Origin: a virus
IMG/VR virus record: IMGVR_UViG_3300032156_000010
Span: 1 to 58,183 of that record
Length of the DNA: 58,183 nt
Direction: 5' to 3' (one strand)
This document shows, piece after piece, positions 34,001 through 42,428 of the stretch (positions are counted from its first letter, which is position 1; every line of letters begins with the position of its first letter). A model generated the notes under the pieces. The model was not told where the DNA came from and did not search any database. It was given only the letters and a program-made list of their open reading frames with translations. A program made the position numbers and the translations under genes.

Positions 34001-34863
34001 ATACCGCCGACGAGATCAAGCAACTACGCCAGGAGGTGACCCGGATAAACTTCCTTCTCATGCAACTTCGGGGCTCGGCTGGACCCGGCGCCGCTCATAA
34101 TCTTTTATCTGCGATGCATGCCGACAGCACGCCGGCCTCTCCGGTACTTGGCGACGTTATCGTGGCAGGGGCCGCCCCGGCTTGGAAAAGGAAAGCCGGC
34201 AACATAACGGCGACCCGGAAATTCTTGAGGCAGGTGGGGACGGGGGCGGTTTCTGACGAACCCGAATGGGACACCCTTCAGCCCGGAGACCTCATGGGCG
34301 CGCTTAACCCGCTCTCCGGAGGGACGCCGCTGGAATACTGGCGGCACTGGGGCGCCACTAATTATGTGAGTTGGTATGCGCCCACTTTTGCACCTGGGAC
34401 GACGACTGGCACCATGACCAAAGACCAGCTTTACGCAGTCCCCTTTAGCTGTCCGAAGAATATCACGCTCGATCGAATCGCCTGCAGGTTGAACACCGCC
34501 GTCGCGGGGAATGCGCGAATCGGGATCTATACTGACGGCGGGAATATTTATCCGGCCTCCCTGGTCTTGGACGCCGGGACGATCAGCACCGCCGCGCCCA
34601 CGGGGCTCAAAACGCTGACGATAAATCAGGCGCTTGTCGGGCCGGCGCTCTACTGGCTTGTCATCGTATTCAGTGCGAACACTTCGATGGTGTGCTCCCA
34701 AGGAGGGGGGACAATTTCTATAGTGGGATTTTTTGATCCGACCGTTGTGGCCACCATAGGTCTTTGGGCGGCCTTCGCTTATGGTGCTCTGCCTGCGAAT
34801 TTTCCCGGGTCGCCAACATTAGTCTCTGTCATAAATGCTTTTTGGGTCAGGTTATCGGCATGA
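33997..34863 (+). CDS. Tail tip / fibre-like protein
   Basis: A 288-residue protein starting at GTG 33997 by overlap (GTGA). A short coiled-coil start (ADEIKQLRQEVTRINFLLMQL) is followed by a Gly/Thr-rich beta region (APGTTTGTMTKDQLYAVPF) like those in phage fibres and receptor-binding proteins. It probably trimerises through the coiled coil. Call is from composition and order. Confidence 0.55.
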   Translation: MNTADEIKQLRQEVTRINFLLMQLRGSAGPGAAHNLLSAMHADSTPASPVLGDVIVAGAAPAWKRKAGNITATRKFLRQVGTGAVSDEPEWDTLQPGDLMGALNPLSGGTPLEYWRHWGATNYVSWYAPTFAPGTTTGTMTKDQLYAVPFSCPKNITLDRIACRLNTAVAGNARIGIYTDGGNIYPASLVLDAGTISTAAPTGLKTLTINQALVGPALYWLVIVFSANTSMVCSQGGGTISIVGFFDPTVVATIGLWAAFAYGALPANFPGSPTLVSVINAFWVRLSA

Positions 34864-37601
34864 TTCCCTTCCGCGAATGGTACGAATTTTACAGCGCCAC
34901 CCTGGAAGCGCTGGACGCGACGGACTTTACCACCGCCGCACAATGGGGCATCGGCCACTACGGCTACTGCTCGCTCGGCCATCAAGAAGAACTCCCCGGC
35001 GGGGTCGGCTGCCTCAACCGCTGGGACGCGCTTTTCAAACCGAAAGACTCGGCCTTCTCCACTGCCAGCGCGGATCACATCTTCGCCTATGCAGCGTGCC
35101 TGAACCTCTGCGTAGCTCAGAACGATTGGGGCGGTGGGAGTTTGACTTCGTTCAAACTGCGGCTCGGCCAGGTGAATGACGTCGTCCATGCCGTCGACGT
35201 CTGGGAGCCGGCCCTGGTGAGCGGCCGCATGTATGACGGCGCAAATAATTGGAGCGGCTTCCCGGTCGACGGCTACTGGCCCTATCCCGTCCCCACCATA
35301 ACGGTCGCCAGCCTCCCGGCGAGCATAGTGACGGAGAAGTCGTGCTATGAACTCGGAGTCGGCTGGGGAGCGCATCACGGCCAACCTGGGATGTTCCGCA
35401 ATGGGTTCCATATCTACCTTGAGAGTTTTGTCCCGGGCCGGCTCCCGGGCGACGTGTTCCGGGCCGGCTGTCGAATAGAATATCTCCGCTGCTACATGGT
35501 CAACTGCGTCGTGAACAGTCTGAGCCGGGTCTGGGTGCACGAAGCGGGCGGCGACACTCTGGTACTGGCGGGGCTGGGCTTCGACAACACAGATGCCGAG
35601 GTGGCCGCGATCGGCCCCGGCGACGTGCCAGGGGGCGGGTTCCTTGACGCCGTGGACTTTATTTATCTGGAAGGGCTGCAGGGCCAGGGTACCTATACGT
35701 TGCAACGCACTTTGGGCCACTTCACGATCGACAGCAATTCGCAGATCACCATCGCCGCCACCCCGGCCATGATACGCGGTACCTATGCCGTTCGGCTGCA
35801 GAAGGTAGGCGTCAACTGTGATGGCGTGGTGCCGACCGTCAATAGCTATGCCGGCGATTTTTGGTGTACCAGTGATGGTCGGATGTACGCCGGTGCCCGC
35901 ATGGCCCTGCAGGTGGGCGAGCCCTTGACGCGACGCCGGCCCATCACGCTGACGAGATGGCGATTCCGAAAGCGGGACGGTACCTATATCACTAAATATT
36001 ACGCACCCATCGACACCTGCGCGCCTGACGTATTTTATGACGGCCGCATCTTGAGCATCGGCAGTCTGGATCGCGGCATGGACGATCTCACGGGGATGCC
36101 CAATATTGCGGAAATGACCGTGGAGATGGCTAATACCGACAAGGAATTCAGCAAACTATTGGACGAATATGTGCTCAAGAACGCCGAGTGCGAAGTGTGG
36201 CTGGCCTGGGCCGAGGAACCGCACGGGCTCAAGGTAGCGCAGACACGCCTGGTGGTGGATGATTACAGCCGGAAAGGCACCGCGTTCAACTTTATTCTGC
36301 GGGATGTTTCGACTCAATATTTCAAAGTCCAAGTGCCTCGCTATTTTGTCACTAAAGTCGAGTATCCGAACGCTCACGAGCAGGCGCTCGGCCAGCCGAT
36401 GCCCGAAGTACTCGGCTATAATGTACACGACACCGGCGACGCGCCCGGCGCCGTTACGGCGCTCTACGTGGACATCACCACCTTCACGTATCTGGCCGCT
36501 CGCGGGAGTCTTCATGCCGTACTCGCCGTCTATTCGGACGGGGTATTAGTGGGCGGCGGGAGTTACGAGGTGTTTTATGACGTCCAAGGGCGCACGCTCA
36601 TCCAGTTCGCCGGCGACCAGGGGAGCAATAAAATCACTTTCAATGCCGAAGGTTATATGTTTGAACCGTGGAATAGCGCCAACGATTACGTGCAAAATCC
36701 GATTTATATTTTGCTTTTTTATCTGGCCCTTATTGCGGAGATCCCGATTGAATTCTTCCGGCTCGATAAATTCATAGACTTGGCCGCCATCTACGACACG
36801 CTCGGCTGGGGCGAAGCCGGGCGATGGGCTGCCGCCAGTTTTCAAGGCGCGGACAGTGGTCTGCAGGAATTACTATTCAGCTTCGGGTGCAAACTCTATC
36901 AGGAAAAATCAGGCCAGTTCGTCGTCGGCAAAAAAGATATTTCGAGCTTTGCCAATTCCATGCGGCTGTTCGATCAGATTGATGCCTTGGAACCTGCTGG
37001 GCAGGCCTTCAGTTTACGCTCCGCGGTGAACAGCCTGCGGGTGTTGGCCGATCTCCAGCTGGCCCCTGGTCTTTGCAAATTGGCTAAACAACAACAGCGC
37101 CAAAGTAGCATTGATGACCTACAGGCTGTGATCGAGCCCGGCACTTCGCCGACCGTTTTTCCTTGGATAACGTTGGAAAGTATGCTCGATCAGTTGATGC
37201 AGGATTATCTGCTCAAATACGGTTATGGTGATCAAAAACTTACCTTCCCGGTCGGCATTCATTATATCGACGAACTGGAAATTTTCGGCAACTTCCGTTT
37301 CCAAGACCTTTTCGGTTTGGACAAATTGGGCGTTGGTCAACCCGGCCGCTATTATTATATCGAGCGCATGAGCACGGATTTGCTGGGCGGGGCCATTACG
37401 ATCACGGCCATTGACTTCCAGTGGCTGTTGCGCCAGTATTTTATCTTGGGAGACGAGGGCGCCCTGGCCGCGACCTGGGCCGCCGCAAGCGACACCGACC
37501 GGATGTATGGCTATCTGTGCAACGAAGTGACCGGGAAGTTCGCCGACGGCGAACCCGGCAAAATACTCGTAGATGAAAACGTGTTGGGGAGCGGCACCTA
37601 A
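34860..37601 (+). CDS. Large tail hub / tail tip protein
   Basis: A 913-residue protein, the second largest of the tail. The N-terminal ~350 residues are Gly- and Trp-rich and may bind ligands; from about residue 390 (TLTRWRFRKRDGTYITKYY) the sequence is like hub proteins that hold the central tail fibre (MTVEMANTDKEFSKLL, LVVDDYSRKGTAFNFIL). Overlaps the previous stop. Contains no obvious peptidase motif. Confidence 0.6.
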   Translation: MIPFREWYEFYSATLEALDATDFTTAAQWGIGHYGYCSLGHQEELPGGVGCLNRWDALFKPKDSAFSTASADHIFAYAACLNLCVAQNDWGGGSLTSFKLRLGQVNDVVHAVDVWEPALVSGRMYDGANNWSGFPVDGYWPYPVPTITVASLPASIVTEKSCYELGVGWGAHHGQPGMFRNGFHIYLESFVPGRLPGDVFRAGCRIEYLRCYMVNCVVNSLSRVWVHEAGGDTLVLAGLGFDNTDAEVAAIGPGDVPGGGFLDAVDFIYLEGLQGQGTYTLQRTLGHFTIDSNSQITIAATPAMIRGTYAVRLQKVGVNCDGVVPTVNSYAGDFWCTSDGRMYAGARMALQVGEPLTRRRPITLTRWRFRKRDGTYITKYYAPIDTCAPDVFYDGRILSIGSLDRGMDDLTGMPNIAEMTVEMANTDKEFSKLLDEYVLKNAECEVWLAWAEEPHGLKVAQTRLVVDDYSRKGTAFNFILRDVSTQYFKVQVPRYFVTKVEYPNAHEQALGQPMPEVLGYNVHDTGDAPGAVTALYVDITTFTYLAARGSLHAVLAVYSDGVLVGGGSYEVFYDVQGRTLIQFAGDQGSNKITFNAEGYMFEPWNSANDYVQNPIYILLFYLALIAEIPIEFFRLDKFIDLAAIYDTLGWGEAGRWAAASFQGADSGLQELLFSFGCKLYQEKSGQFVVGKKDISSFANSMRLFDQIDALEPAGQAFSLRSAVNSLRVLADLQLAPGLCKLAKQQQRQSSIDDLQAVIEPGTSPTVFPWITLESMLDQLMQDYLLKYGYGDQKLTFPVGIHYIDELEIFGNFRFQDLFGLDKLGVGQPGRYYYIERMSTDLLGGAITITAIDFQWLLRQYFILGDEGALAATWAAASDTDRMYGYLCNEVTGKFADGEPGKILVDENVLGSGT

Positions 37602-37613
37602 TAGGAGGATCCC

Positions 37614-37928
37614 ATGCCACTCATTGACGGCCTGGATTTTATCTCGGGCGACATTCTAAGTTATCAGGAAGCGAATCGGCTGAAAAATAATTTCCGGGGG
37701 GCCGGCGTACCGGCCAGTATTCAGCCCGGGATGCTATTTTCCGACAGCGACGACGACCGCCTCTACCACCGCGGCGCCGCGGCCGTGGAGGAAACGCTGC
37801 AAGAAACGCGCAGCAAATATGCCGACCCGCTGTTTTCCGATGGGCAGTTTAAAAGCCTGAACATCGTCTGTAATAACGACGAAGTGCTGGTGAACGACGA
37901 CGACGTGGTGTTCATCACCGCTTATTGA
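37614..37928 (+). CDS. Small tail-tip protein
   Basis: A 104-residue protein after a TAGGAGGA ribosome site. It has a GMLFSDSDDDRLYHRGAAA segment typical of the Asp-rich stretches found in phage tail-tip and fibre accessory proteins. Otherwise unknown. Confidence 0.55.
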   Translation: MPLIDGLDFISGDILSYQEANRLKNNFRGAGVPASIQPGMLFSDSDDDRLYHRGAAAVEETLQETRSKYADPLFSDGQFKSLNIVCNNDEVLVNDDDVVFITAY

Positions 37929-37942
37929 TAGAGGAGGATAAG

Positions 37943-38332
37943 ATGAATTTAAAACAGTACGCGCCAACGCTGGTCGCTACCATTGCAGGAATCAATGCCA
38001 AGGCGGTAGCCATCACCAGTCTTTACACGGTGCCGCCCGGCTACAAGTTCATCCCGGTGTTCGTGCACATCCGGGTGACGGCCTTCGTGGTAGGCGCCAA
38101 GGCCGTCCAGGCCGTCGCGTCCTTCGGCTGCAACGCCGCGACCTACGACGATTATCTAAACAGCATCACCTATACGGTGGCGGCCGTGGATAAGTTCATC
38201 CGCGACAGCGTGGAGGACAGCGCCCTGCCCATCTGCACGGCCGGTCAGGTGTTCAAAATCAGCGTTGAAATCGGCTCCGATGCCACCACGGAAACCTGGG
38301 CCGTGGATGTATTCGGCTACCTGACGGTCTGA
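37943..38332 (+). CDS. Small beta-rich tail or fibre-associated protein
   Basis: A 129-residue beta-rich protein with a strong GAGGAGGA site. LYTVPPGYKFIPVFVHIRV resembles phage fibre-head or tip modules in which a TVPxGY motif is common. No catalytic residues seen. Likely a virion component. Confidence 0.55.
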   Translation: MNLKQYAPTLVATIAGINAKAVAITSLYTVPPGYKFIPVFVHIRVTAFVVGAKAVQAVASFGCNAATYDDYLNSITYTVAAVDKFIRDSVEDSALPICTAGQVFKISVEIGSDATTETWAVDVFGYLTV

Positions 38333-38355
38333 TAGGAAACAAAGAAGACGAGGAA

Positions 38356-39750
38356 ATGATGGAAATAAAAAGATGGAATAAGCCCGAACTATCCGCGGCC
38401 ATTACGATCACTATTCTTTTGCTATTTTGTTTTGGCTGCCCCCCGCCCAAACCGATCTGGGTCGATGTTGTCGTCTGCTCTGCCTCTCATCTTCTTCCGA
38501 CGGAAAACTGTCCGGAACGCGTCATCATAAAATTCGAGGCCGGGAAGGAGCCTAAGGATCCCTGCTTCGTTCATCCCGCCGGTCGGGTCAAGGTCTGTAC
38601 CGATACGGGCGAATTAGCCGGCGCCGGCTGTCCATCGATCCATGAAGTTCCGTTCTACGAGAAGCCCACGGATTTTTATTGTCTCCGGCACGCTCGGAAT
38701 CCTCTTCCTCGGCCCCTGCTGATCCTGGCCTGGCTGGACGGGCAAAGCAAAATTCATCGCATGACTGATGAGCAGACTGAGGACGGTTCTCACAAGGTCG
38801 GAGAGGCAGGCGTGAAATATATGCGGATTTTTTATCCCGGCTGGCTTGACGGCCTGGATTGTATCCTCCCCTATCTGCAGGAGGCGGATGGACGATTCAA
38901 TCTTGATCGGCCCAATCCGAAATATGATGAAAACTTGAGGCGCCTGGCCGTCGCGCTGGGGCGCCATGAGGTCGGTCTCCTGATCGACATGGCGGATCAG
39001 TGTGGATGGAATTCGGAATGGGATTTTTGGCGAAAAAACGTGAACGGCGTCTACGGCTGGCAGGATGAATCGGCCGTGGCCTTTGAATACTGGAAGACGG
39101 CCGTCAATAGAGTGATCGAGGATATCGGCGGCCTCGAGGGGAATTTGATCGGGCTTGGGAATGAACTCCGCCATCCGGCCGACGACGATCTGGTAGGCTC
39201 CTGTACGTGGGCCTTGACTTGGGCGGGCAAGCGAGTCGATTATCTCGTCTCTCTCGGCCAACCTCGGCCCGTCCTTTTTTCAGGTTGCTGCAACACGGCT
39301 CACAAAATCATCGGCTGCGTCTCGAGCGAGGACGGATACTATCCCGACAATCGTTTCGTCTCGCTGGTCATTCACGGCATAGGACTTGTCGATCATCAGC
39401 CCGATGGAAAACCGCTGGCGGAATGGTTGGCCGGGCTGTCGGTGACGAGGCCATTCGGCTATTCAACCGACGGCGTCGACACGGCGACCTGGAATCACGT
39501 CCCGCCCGAACGGGCCGGGACTTGTGATAAATTCGGCGGCTGCTCCGGGAATATCGAGGAGACCATCGCCGTCATCCGTCTTTTTGAACGCTACCTTGAC
39601 GAAGGCCGGTTTGTGTCGATCGAATATCTTCCGCGTGAGATCAGCTTTGATGAACCCCTCTCCGCAATCCAACAATTGAGTCTCGATATGTTTTGGCGTA
39701 CCGCTCTCGAAGTCTACGGTGTGGACGTGAGGCGGGCTTTTTCTGATTGA
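38356..39750 (+). CDS. Putative exported glycosidase-like (TIM-barrel) protein
   Basis: A 464-residue protein with an N-terminal hydrophobic segment (about residues 13-27) ending in FCFGC, a lipobox-like but imperfect signal (Cys and Phe precede Gly-Cys). The body from about residue 125 has the strand-helix rhythm of a TIM barrel, with NLIGLGNELRHPAD where the acid/base Glu of clan-A glycosidases would stand, and a late VSIEYLPREI that may supply the second Glu. It could be a polysaccharide depolymerase or an exclusion lipoprotein. Last gene of the late block. Confidence 0.55.
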   Translation: MMEIKRWNKPELSAAITITILLLFCFGCPPPKPIWVDVVVCSASHLLPTENCPERVIIKFEAGKEPKDPCFVHPAGRVKVCTDTGELAGAGCPSIHEVPFYEKPTDFYCLRHARNPLPRPLLILAWLDGQSKIHRMTDEQTEDGSHKVGEAGVKYMRIFYPGWLDGLDCILPYLQEADGRFNLDRPNPKYDENLRRLAVALGRHEVGLLIDMADQCGWNSEWDFWRKNVNGVYGWQDESAVAFEYWKTAVNRVIEDIGGLEGNLIGLGNELRHPADDDLVGSCTWALTWAGKRVDYLVSLGQPRPVLFSGCCNTAHKIIGCVSSEDGYYPDNRFVSLVIHGIGLVDHQPDGKPLAEWLAGLSVTRPFGYSTDGVDTATWNHVPPERAGTCDKFGGCSGNIEETIAVIRLFERYLDEGRFVSIEYLPREISFDEPLSAIQQLSLDMFWRTALEVYGVDVRRAFSD

Positions 39751-39794
39751 AACGCGGAATTTCGTCCGTGCGGCTCCTTTTGCCTCTCTGGTAG

Positions 39795-39904
39795 CCAACG
39801 AGGACCCTCAGGATGGGCCTACAAACGCGCCTGGTGCATTTACTGGCGGGGCCTGTGGAGAGGGTCAAGAGCGGGCTCTCAGGGGCTGTAGGGGCAAAAA
39901 AAAA
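39795..39904 (+). ncRNA. Structured repeat element, copy 2
   Basis: Near-identical, inverted copy of 2330-2440. Fold: GACCCTC (39803-39809) with GAGGGTC (39860-39866), inside it GGCC (39816-39819) with GGCC (39850-39853), then CGCC (39828-39831) with GGCG (39845-39848). The bulged CCTACA (39818-39823) is complementary to TGTAGG (39887-39892), giving a possible pseudoknot. The element ends in nine A residues, which on the minus strand form the T-run of a terminator. The two copies bracket the 37-kb late block. Confidence 0.6.
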
Positions 39905-39951
39905 GGCCCGCTGCGGGCCTTTCCCGCAAACGGGCCTTTTCTTTTCGGCTA
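39896..39951. terminator. Bidirectional terminator between convergent operons
   Basis: GGCCCG-CTG-CGGGCC (39905-39919) flanked by nine A residues on the left gives a strong rho-independent terminator for leftward transcription. For rightward transcription, CCCG-CAAA-CGGG (39923-39934) followed by CCTTTTCTTTT serves. It separates the late block from the convergent leftward operon. Confidence 0.82.
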
Positions 39952-39967
39952 GAATCCTCCTGATCTA

Positions 39968-40765
39968 TCAGGCGTCGTAGGCGTCGCCAGGTTCGCCGCT
40001 CTTAATGCTTTCGACAAAATCATTGATGTTGATGCAGGGATCGTCGCGGAGCCTGATCGCCGCGTTGCAGAGATCGACGAGTTTGCGCTGTTTGTCGAAC
40101 TGTCCGATAAGTGACGTCTGGGCGTGGGTCAGAAAATCAGTGGCGGCGCCGTGAAACGCTCGCAGATTGGATTGGGGATAGACTGTCTCGCGGAGCTGGA
40201 TAAAATCACGGATCGAGGAGCCGGGGATAATCCCGAGCGCGACGGCGGTCAGGGTGAGATAGGAAAATTTCGCCGGATGGAGGCTGTAATCCGTCAGCCC
40301 TGCCTCCCATGCGCCCAAGGCATCGAAGCGAGGGATCGTCTTTTCGATCGCCTCGCAAGATAACGCATAGAGTTCATCGCTTGTCAGGAGTCCCGAATGT
40401 TTACGGAACAGGACCACGTCGCCGCTGAAAGCCAGGTTGTCGCAGACGAAGACCCGCATTCCTACGGCCAGACCGACAGCCATCGACTTGTCCATCGAAT
40501 TTCGGATCCCCAGCGCGAAGCTGCTCTCGAAGCCGTAACGCTTGCCGAAATCCCAAAGGCCAAACATTTTGTGGCCGTTGGCCGAGAGCGAATAAGTCCG
40601 CTTGAGGGGCACTAGGCTCTGCTTTTCGCAGGCGGCACCGATCGTGTCAAGGATTACGGCGTGATGGATGGGGCGCCACGATGCCGTGAAAGGAACCGCG
40701 GACACCGCTCTCACCCTTTCCTCGGTGGTGTAGATAGTATCCCCGTGGGCAATTAAACCGTTCAT
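39968..40765 (-). CDS. DUF932-family protein
   Basis: A 265-residue protein, last in the leftward operon. FALGIRNSMDKSMAVGLAVG followed by RVFVCDNLAFSGDVVLFRKH is the DUF932 / phage-plasmid-related (TIGR03299-like) signature. Function of the family is unknown. A strong AGGAGG precedes the start, with a structured 110-nt leader above it. Confidence 0.75.
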   Translation of the reverse strand: MNGLIAHGDTIYTTEERVRAVSAVPFTASWRPIHHAVILDTIGAACEKQSLVPLKRTYSLSANGHKMFGLWDFGKRYGFESSFALGIRNSMDKSMAVGLAVGMRVFVCDNLAFSGDVVLFRKHSGLLTSDELYALSCEAIEKTIPRFDALGAWEAGLTDYSLHPAKFSYLTLTAVALGIIPGSSIRDFIQLRETVYPQSNLRAFHGAATDFLTHAQTSLIGQFDKQRKLVDLCNAAIRLRDDPCININDFVESIKSGEPGDAYDA

Positions 40766-40875
40766 TTAAAACCTCCTTTACCGCGCCTCCCCGCCAAGTC
40801 CTTTCGGACCCCCCCTTTCTGGCTCGGGGCTTTGGGTCGGGCTGAAGACGGGGCCGCGGGGCCCCGCCCTCCTGG
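40766..40875 (-). ncRNA. Structured leader A before the DUF932 gene
   Basis: Read on the minus strand: a 9-bp hairpin (GGCGGGGCC/GGCCCCGTC) right after the previous stop, then GCCCCGAGCC, AGAAAGGGG, a GTCC-GAAA-GGAC hairpin and the block GGACTTGGCGGGGAGG before the ribosome site. Leader B (41778-41880) has the same order of parts. It stands where other junctions of this operon have hammerhead ribozymes, but the CTGANGA core is absent. I do not recognise the family. Confidence 0.45.
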
Positions 40876-41124
40876 TCATTTGTCTCGCGTGAATTTGTGC
40901 ATCTTCAAGATAGCTTCACAGGCTTCTCTCACCGCATTCCTGTCCCAAGAATCGAGGAACACAAATAGTGCCGTGGGCAACGTCTTCGTCCAAAAATCCT
41001 TTTTCTCGTGTCCCAACTGCTTCCCCAAGGCCAGAGCCGCGATCTCGAAGGTGTTGATGGTTTTTTGCTCGGCTGCGTAGACTTGTGGCGCTGCTTCTCG
41101 GCCGAGAAAGTGGAAGTCGATCAC
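40876..41124 (-). CDS. Hypothetical protein
   Basis: An 82-residue helical protein starting at GTG 41124, overlapping the previous stop (GTGA). Contains INTFEIAALALGKQLGHEK and FVFLDSWDRNAVREACEAI. No family recognised. Translationally coupled to the gene at 41121-41777. Confidence 0.6.
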   Translation of the reverse strand: MIDFHFLGREAAPQVYAAEQKTINTFEIAALALGKQLGHEKKDFWTKTLPTALFVFLDSWDRNAVREACEAILKMHKFTRDK

Positions 41125-41777
41125 TTCTTCGCTCCGGTGGCTTGCTGGACTTCTTCTTCCTGAATTGCCTCCCGCAGCGGCACCAGCCATTTTTGATCAG
41201 GCCGGCAGCCCTTGGGAAGCGCTTCGAGATAGCCGAGACATCCTTTCGCCGCCGTCAATAGCTTTGACGGTTCCTTCGATTCCTTGGCCGGGAGCTTTTT
41301 CTCCTCCCAACGTCGCCAGCCATCACCCGTAAATTTGCCACCAAGCTCATGCTCGATAACCGCTGCGACGTCGGCCGAGATATTTGGCCACGTTCTTTCT
41401 CCGCACATTCCGCAGATATTCTCGGCCTGGAAAACGTCAGGAAGATCGCTTCGCTCAGCATAGTCGCCGACTACGGCAATCCGATCACCGGCCCAGCGCC
41501 CGATGGTCCGCCTGGCAATCTCTGGATACTCCTCGGGCATGGGGCCTGGGCAGGTGTTGTGCTCGAGAAACGTGCGCTCCGGCCCGTGCCAATTCTTGTC
41601 CATGTCCAGATCGCCGCCGCCTCTCGGCTCCGGCATGGCCGCGCAGAGAACGATGAGCGCCGCCCCCGGGCCCGGATAAGCCGAAAGCTGTTCCGACAAT
41701 TTAAGCCCGGACCCAAGGTCGTGCGGGTTGATGAATTCCCGCTTGTCAAGATTGACCACATACCAATATTGTCCCAT
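41121..41777 (-). CDS. Conserved phage-type protein of unknown function (MGQYW family)
   Basis: A 218-residue protein starting MGQYWYVVNLDKREFINPHD, then GSGLKLSEQ. This N-terminus recurs in conserved hypothetical proteins of phages and bacteria, although no function is known. Two CxxC pairs (CGMCGE) and a basic, helical C-terminus are seen. The better-spaced start is at 41777, not at an upstream ATG at 41795. Confidence 0.7.
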   Translation of the reverse strand: MGQYWYVVNLDKREFINPHDLGSGLKLSEQLSAYPGPGAALIVLCAAMPEPRGGGDLDMDKNWHGPERTFLEHNTCPGPMPEEYPEIARRTIGRWAGDRIAVVGDYAERSDLPDVFQAENICGMCGERTWPNISADVAAVIEHELGGKFTGDGWRRWEEKKLPAKESKEPSKLLTAAKGCLGYLEALPKGCRPDQKWLVPLREAIQEEEVQQATGAKK

Positions 41778-41880
41778 TTCCTTGACCTCCTTCATTGGCT
41801 CCCCGGCAAGTCCCCGCCGCGGGGGCTCCGCTTTTCCGCCTCAGCGCGGAGGCTCGGGCAGGAGGCGGGCCAGACCCGCC
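41778..41880 (-). ncRNA. Structured leader B
   Basis: On the minus strand: GGCGGG-TCTGG-CCCGCC hairpin directly after the upstream stop, GCCCGAGCC, GGAAAAGCG, a CCCC/GGGG hairpin, then GGACTTGCCGGGGAGCC and the ribosome site. Same order as leader A, with changed but still paired stems, so the two are likely the same RNA class. Not a hammerhead. Function unknown. Confidence 0.45.
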
Positions 41881-42177
41881 TCACCTCACCACATTCCGGC
41901 AATTGACGATAAGATCATTCAGCATCCCGTGAGCATCTTCGCTCGGCGGTTCCGGCAACATCCCGCCATGGATGACATGGTCGGCAAGTTGGCGAAGAAA
42001 AAGACCAAGTTCGGCCGGGATCTCCACATACCGATATCGCCCGGCTGCCATCTTGATCTTCTCTGCCACTCGTTGATCATGGGCCTTGATCCGCTCAACA
42101 ATGATTCGTTTAAACCGGCTACAGTCATTCGTCTTGGGCCGGCCTCTCGGCCGGCGCCCGATGGATTCGTTGTTCAT
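41881..42177 (-). CDS. Hypothetical basic protein
   Basis: A 98-residue protein with a basic N-terminus (GRRPRGRPKTNDCSRFKRI) like an AT-hook or flexible DNA-binding tail, followed by a helical part. Starts by overlapping the stop of the 53-residue gene before it. Possible DNA-binding protein. Confidence 0.6.
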   Translation of the reverse strand: MNNESIGRRPRGRPKTNDCSRFKRIIVERIKAHDQRVAEKIKMAAGRYRYVEIPAELGLFLRQLADHVIHGGMLPEPPSEDAHGMLNDLIVNCRNVVR

Positions 42178-42335
42178 GATTTCAGCCTCAAGTTCCGTAG
42201 CCGTCCGAAAGCGGTGCTGAGTTTAGCCTCGATCCTGTCCCGGCCAGGCCCGTCCGGCTCGCGCCGCAGAGCGGCGACCAGGCTGGCGATCTTTGCGGCC
42301 CTGGCTCCGGTCCCGTTTTTGGATCTCGAACGCAT
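42174..42335 (-). CDS. Small basic protein behind a hammerhead leader
   Basis: A 53-residue protein (MRSRSKNGTGARAAKIASLV at the start) supported by a strong GGAGG site nine bases before the ATG and by overlap of its stop with the next start. Basic and helical. A longer open frame on the same strand in another phase (42188-42373) has no ribosome site and runs through the ribozyme, so I reject it. Function unknown. Confidence 0.7.
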   Translation of the reverse strand: MRSRSKNGTGARAAKIASLVAALRREPDGPGRDRIEAKLSTAFGRLRNLRLKS

Positions 42336-42364
42336 TTGAAAACCTCCTCATTGAAATTTGACCT

Positions 42365-42427
42365 GCCTTTCATCAGCGCCAGGAGGTCAATCCTAGCGGA
42401 CCGGGCCGCTGATGGCCCGGTTTCGGC
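42365..42427 (-). ncRNA. Type II hammerhead ribozyme 1
   Basis: Minus strand, 5' to 3': GCC, core GAAA, stem III CCGGGCC/GGCCCGG, cleavage triplet GTC, stem I CGCTAGGA/TCCTGGCG (8 bp), core CTGATGA, two extra A, and GGC closing stem II with the first GCC. All conserved hammerhead core bases are present. Predicted cut lies between 42399 and 42398. It begins one base after the preceding stop codon and ends 29 bases before the next ATG. Stem II being the open one defines type II. Confidence 0.88.
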
Positions 42428-42428
42428 T

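Noticed and set aside
42188-42373. A 61-residue minus-strand gene
   Set aside because: It runs through hammerhead 1 and lacks a ribosome site; the overlapping 53-residue frame at 42174-42335 has a strong one and a stop-start overlap.
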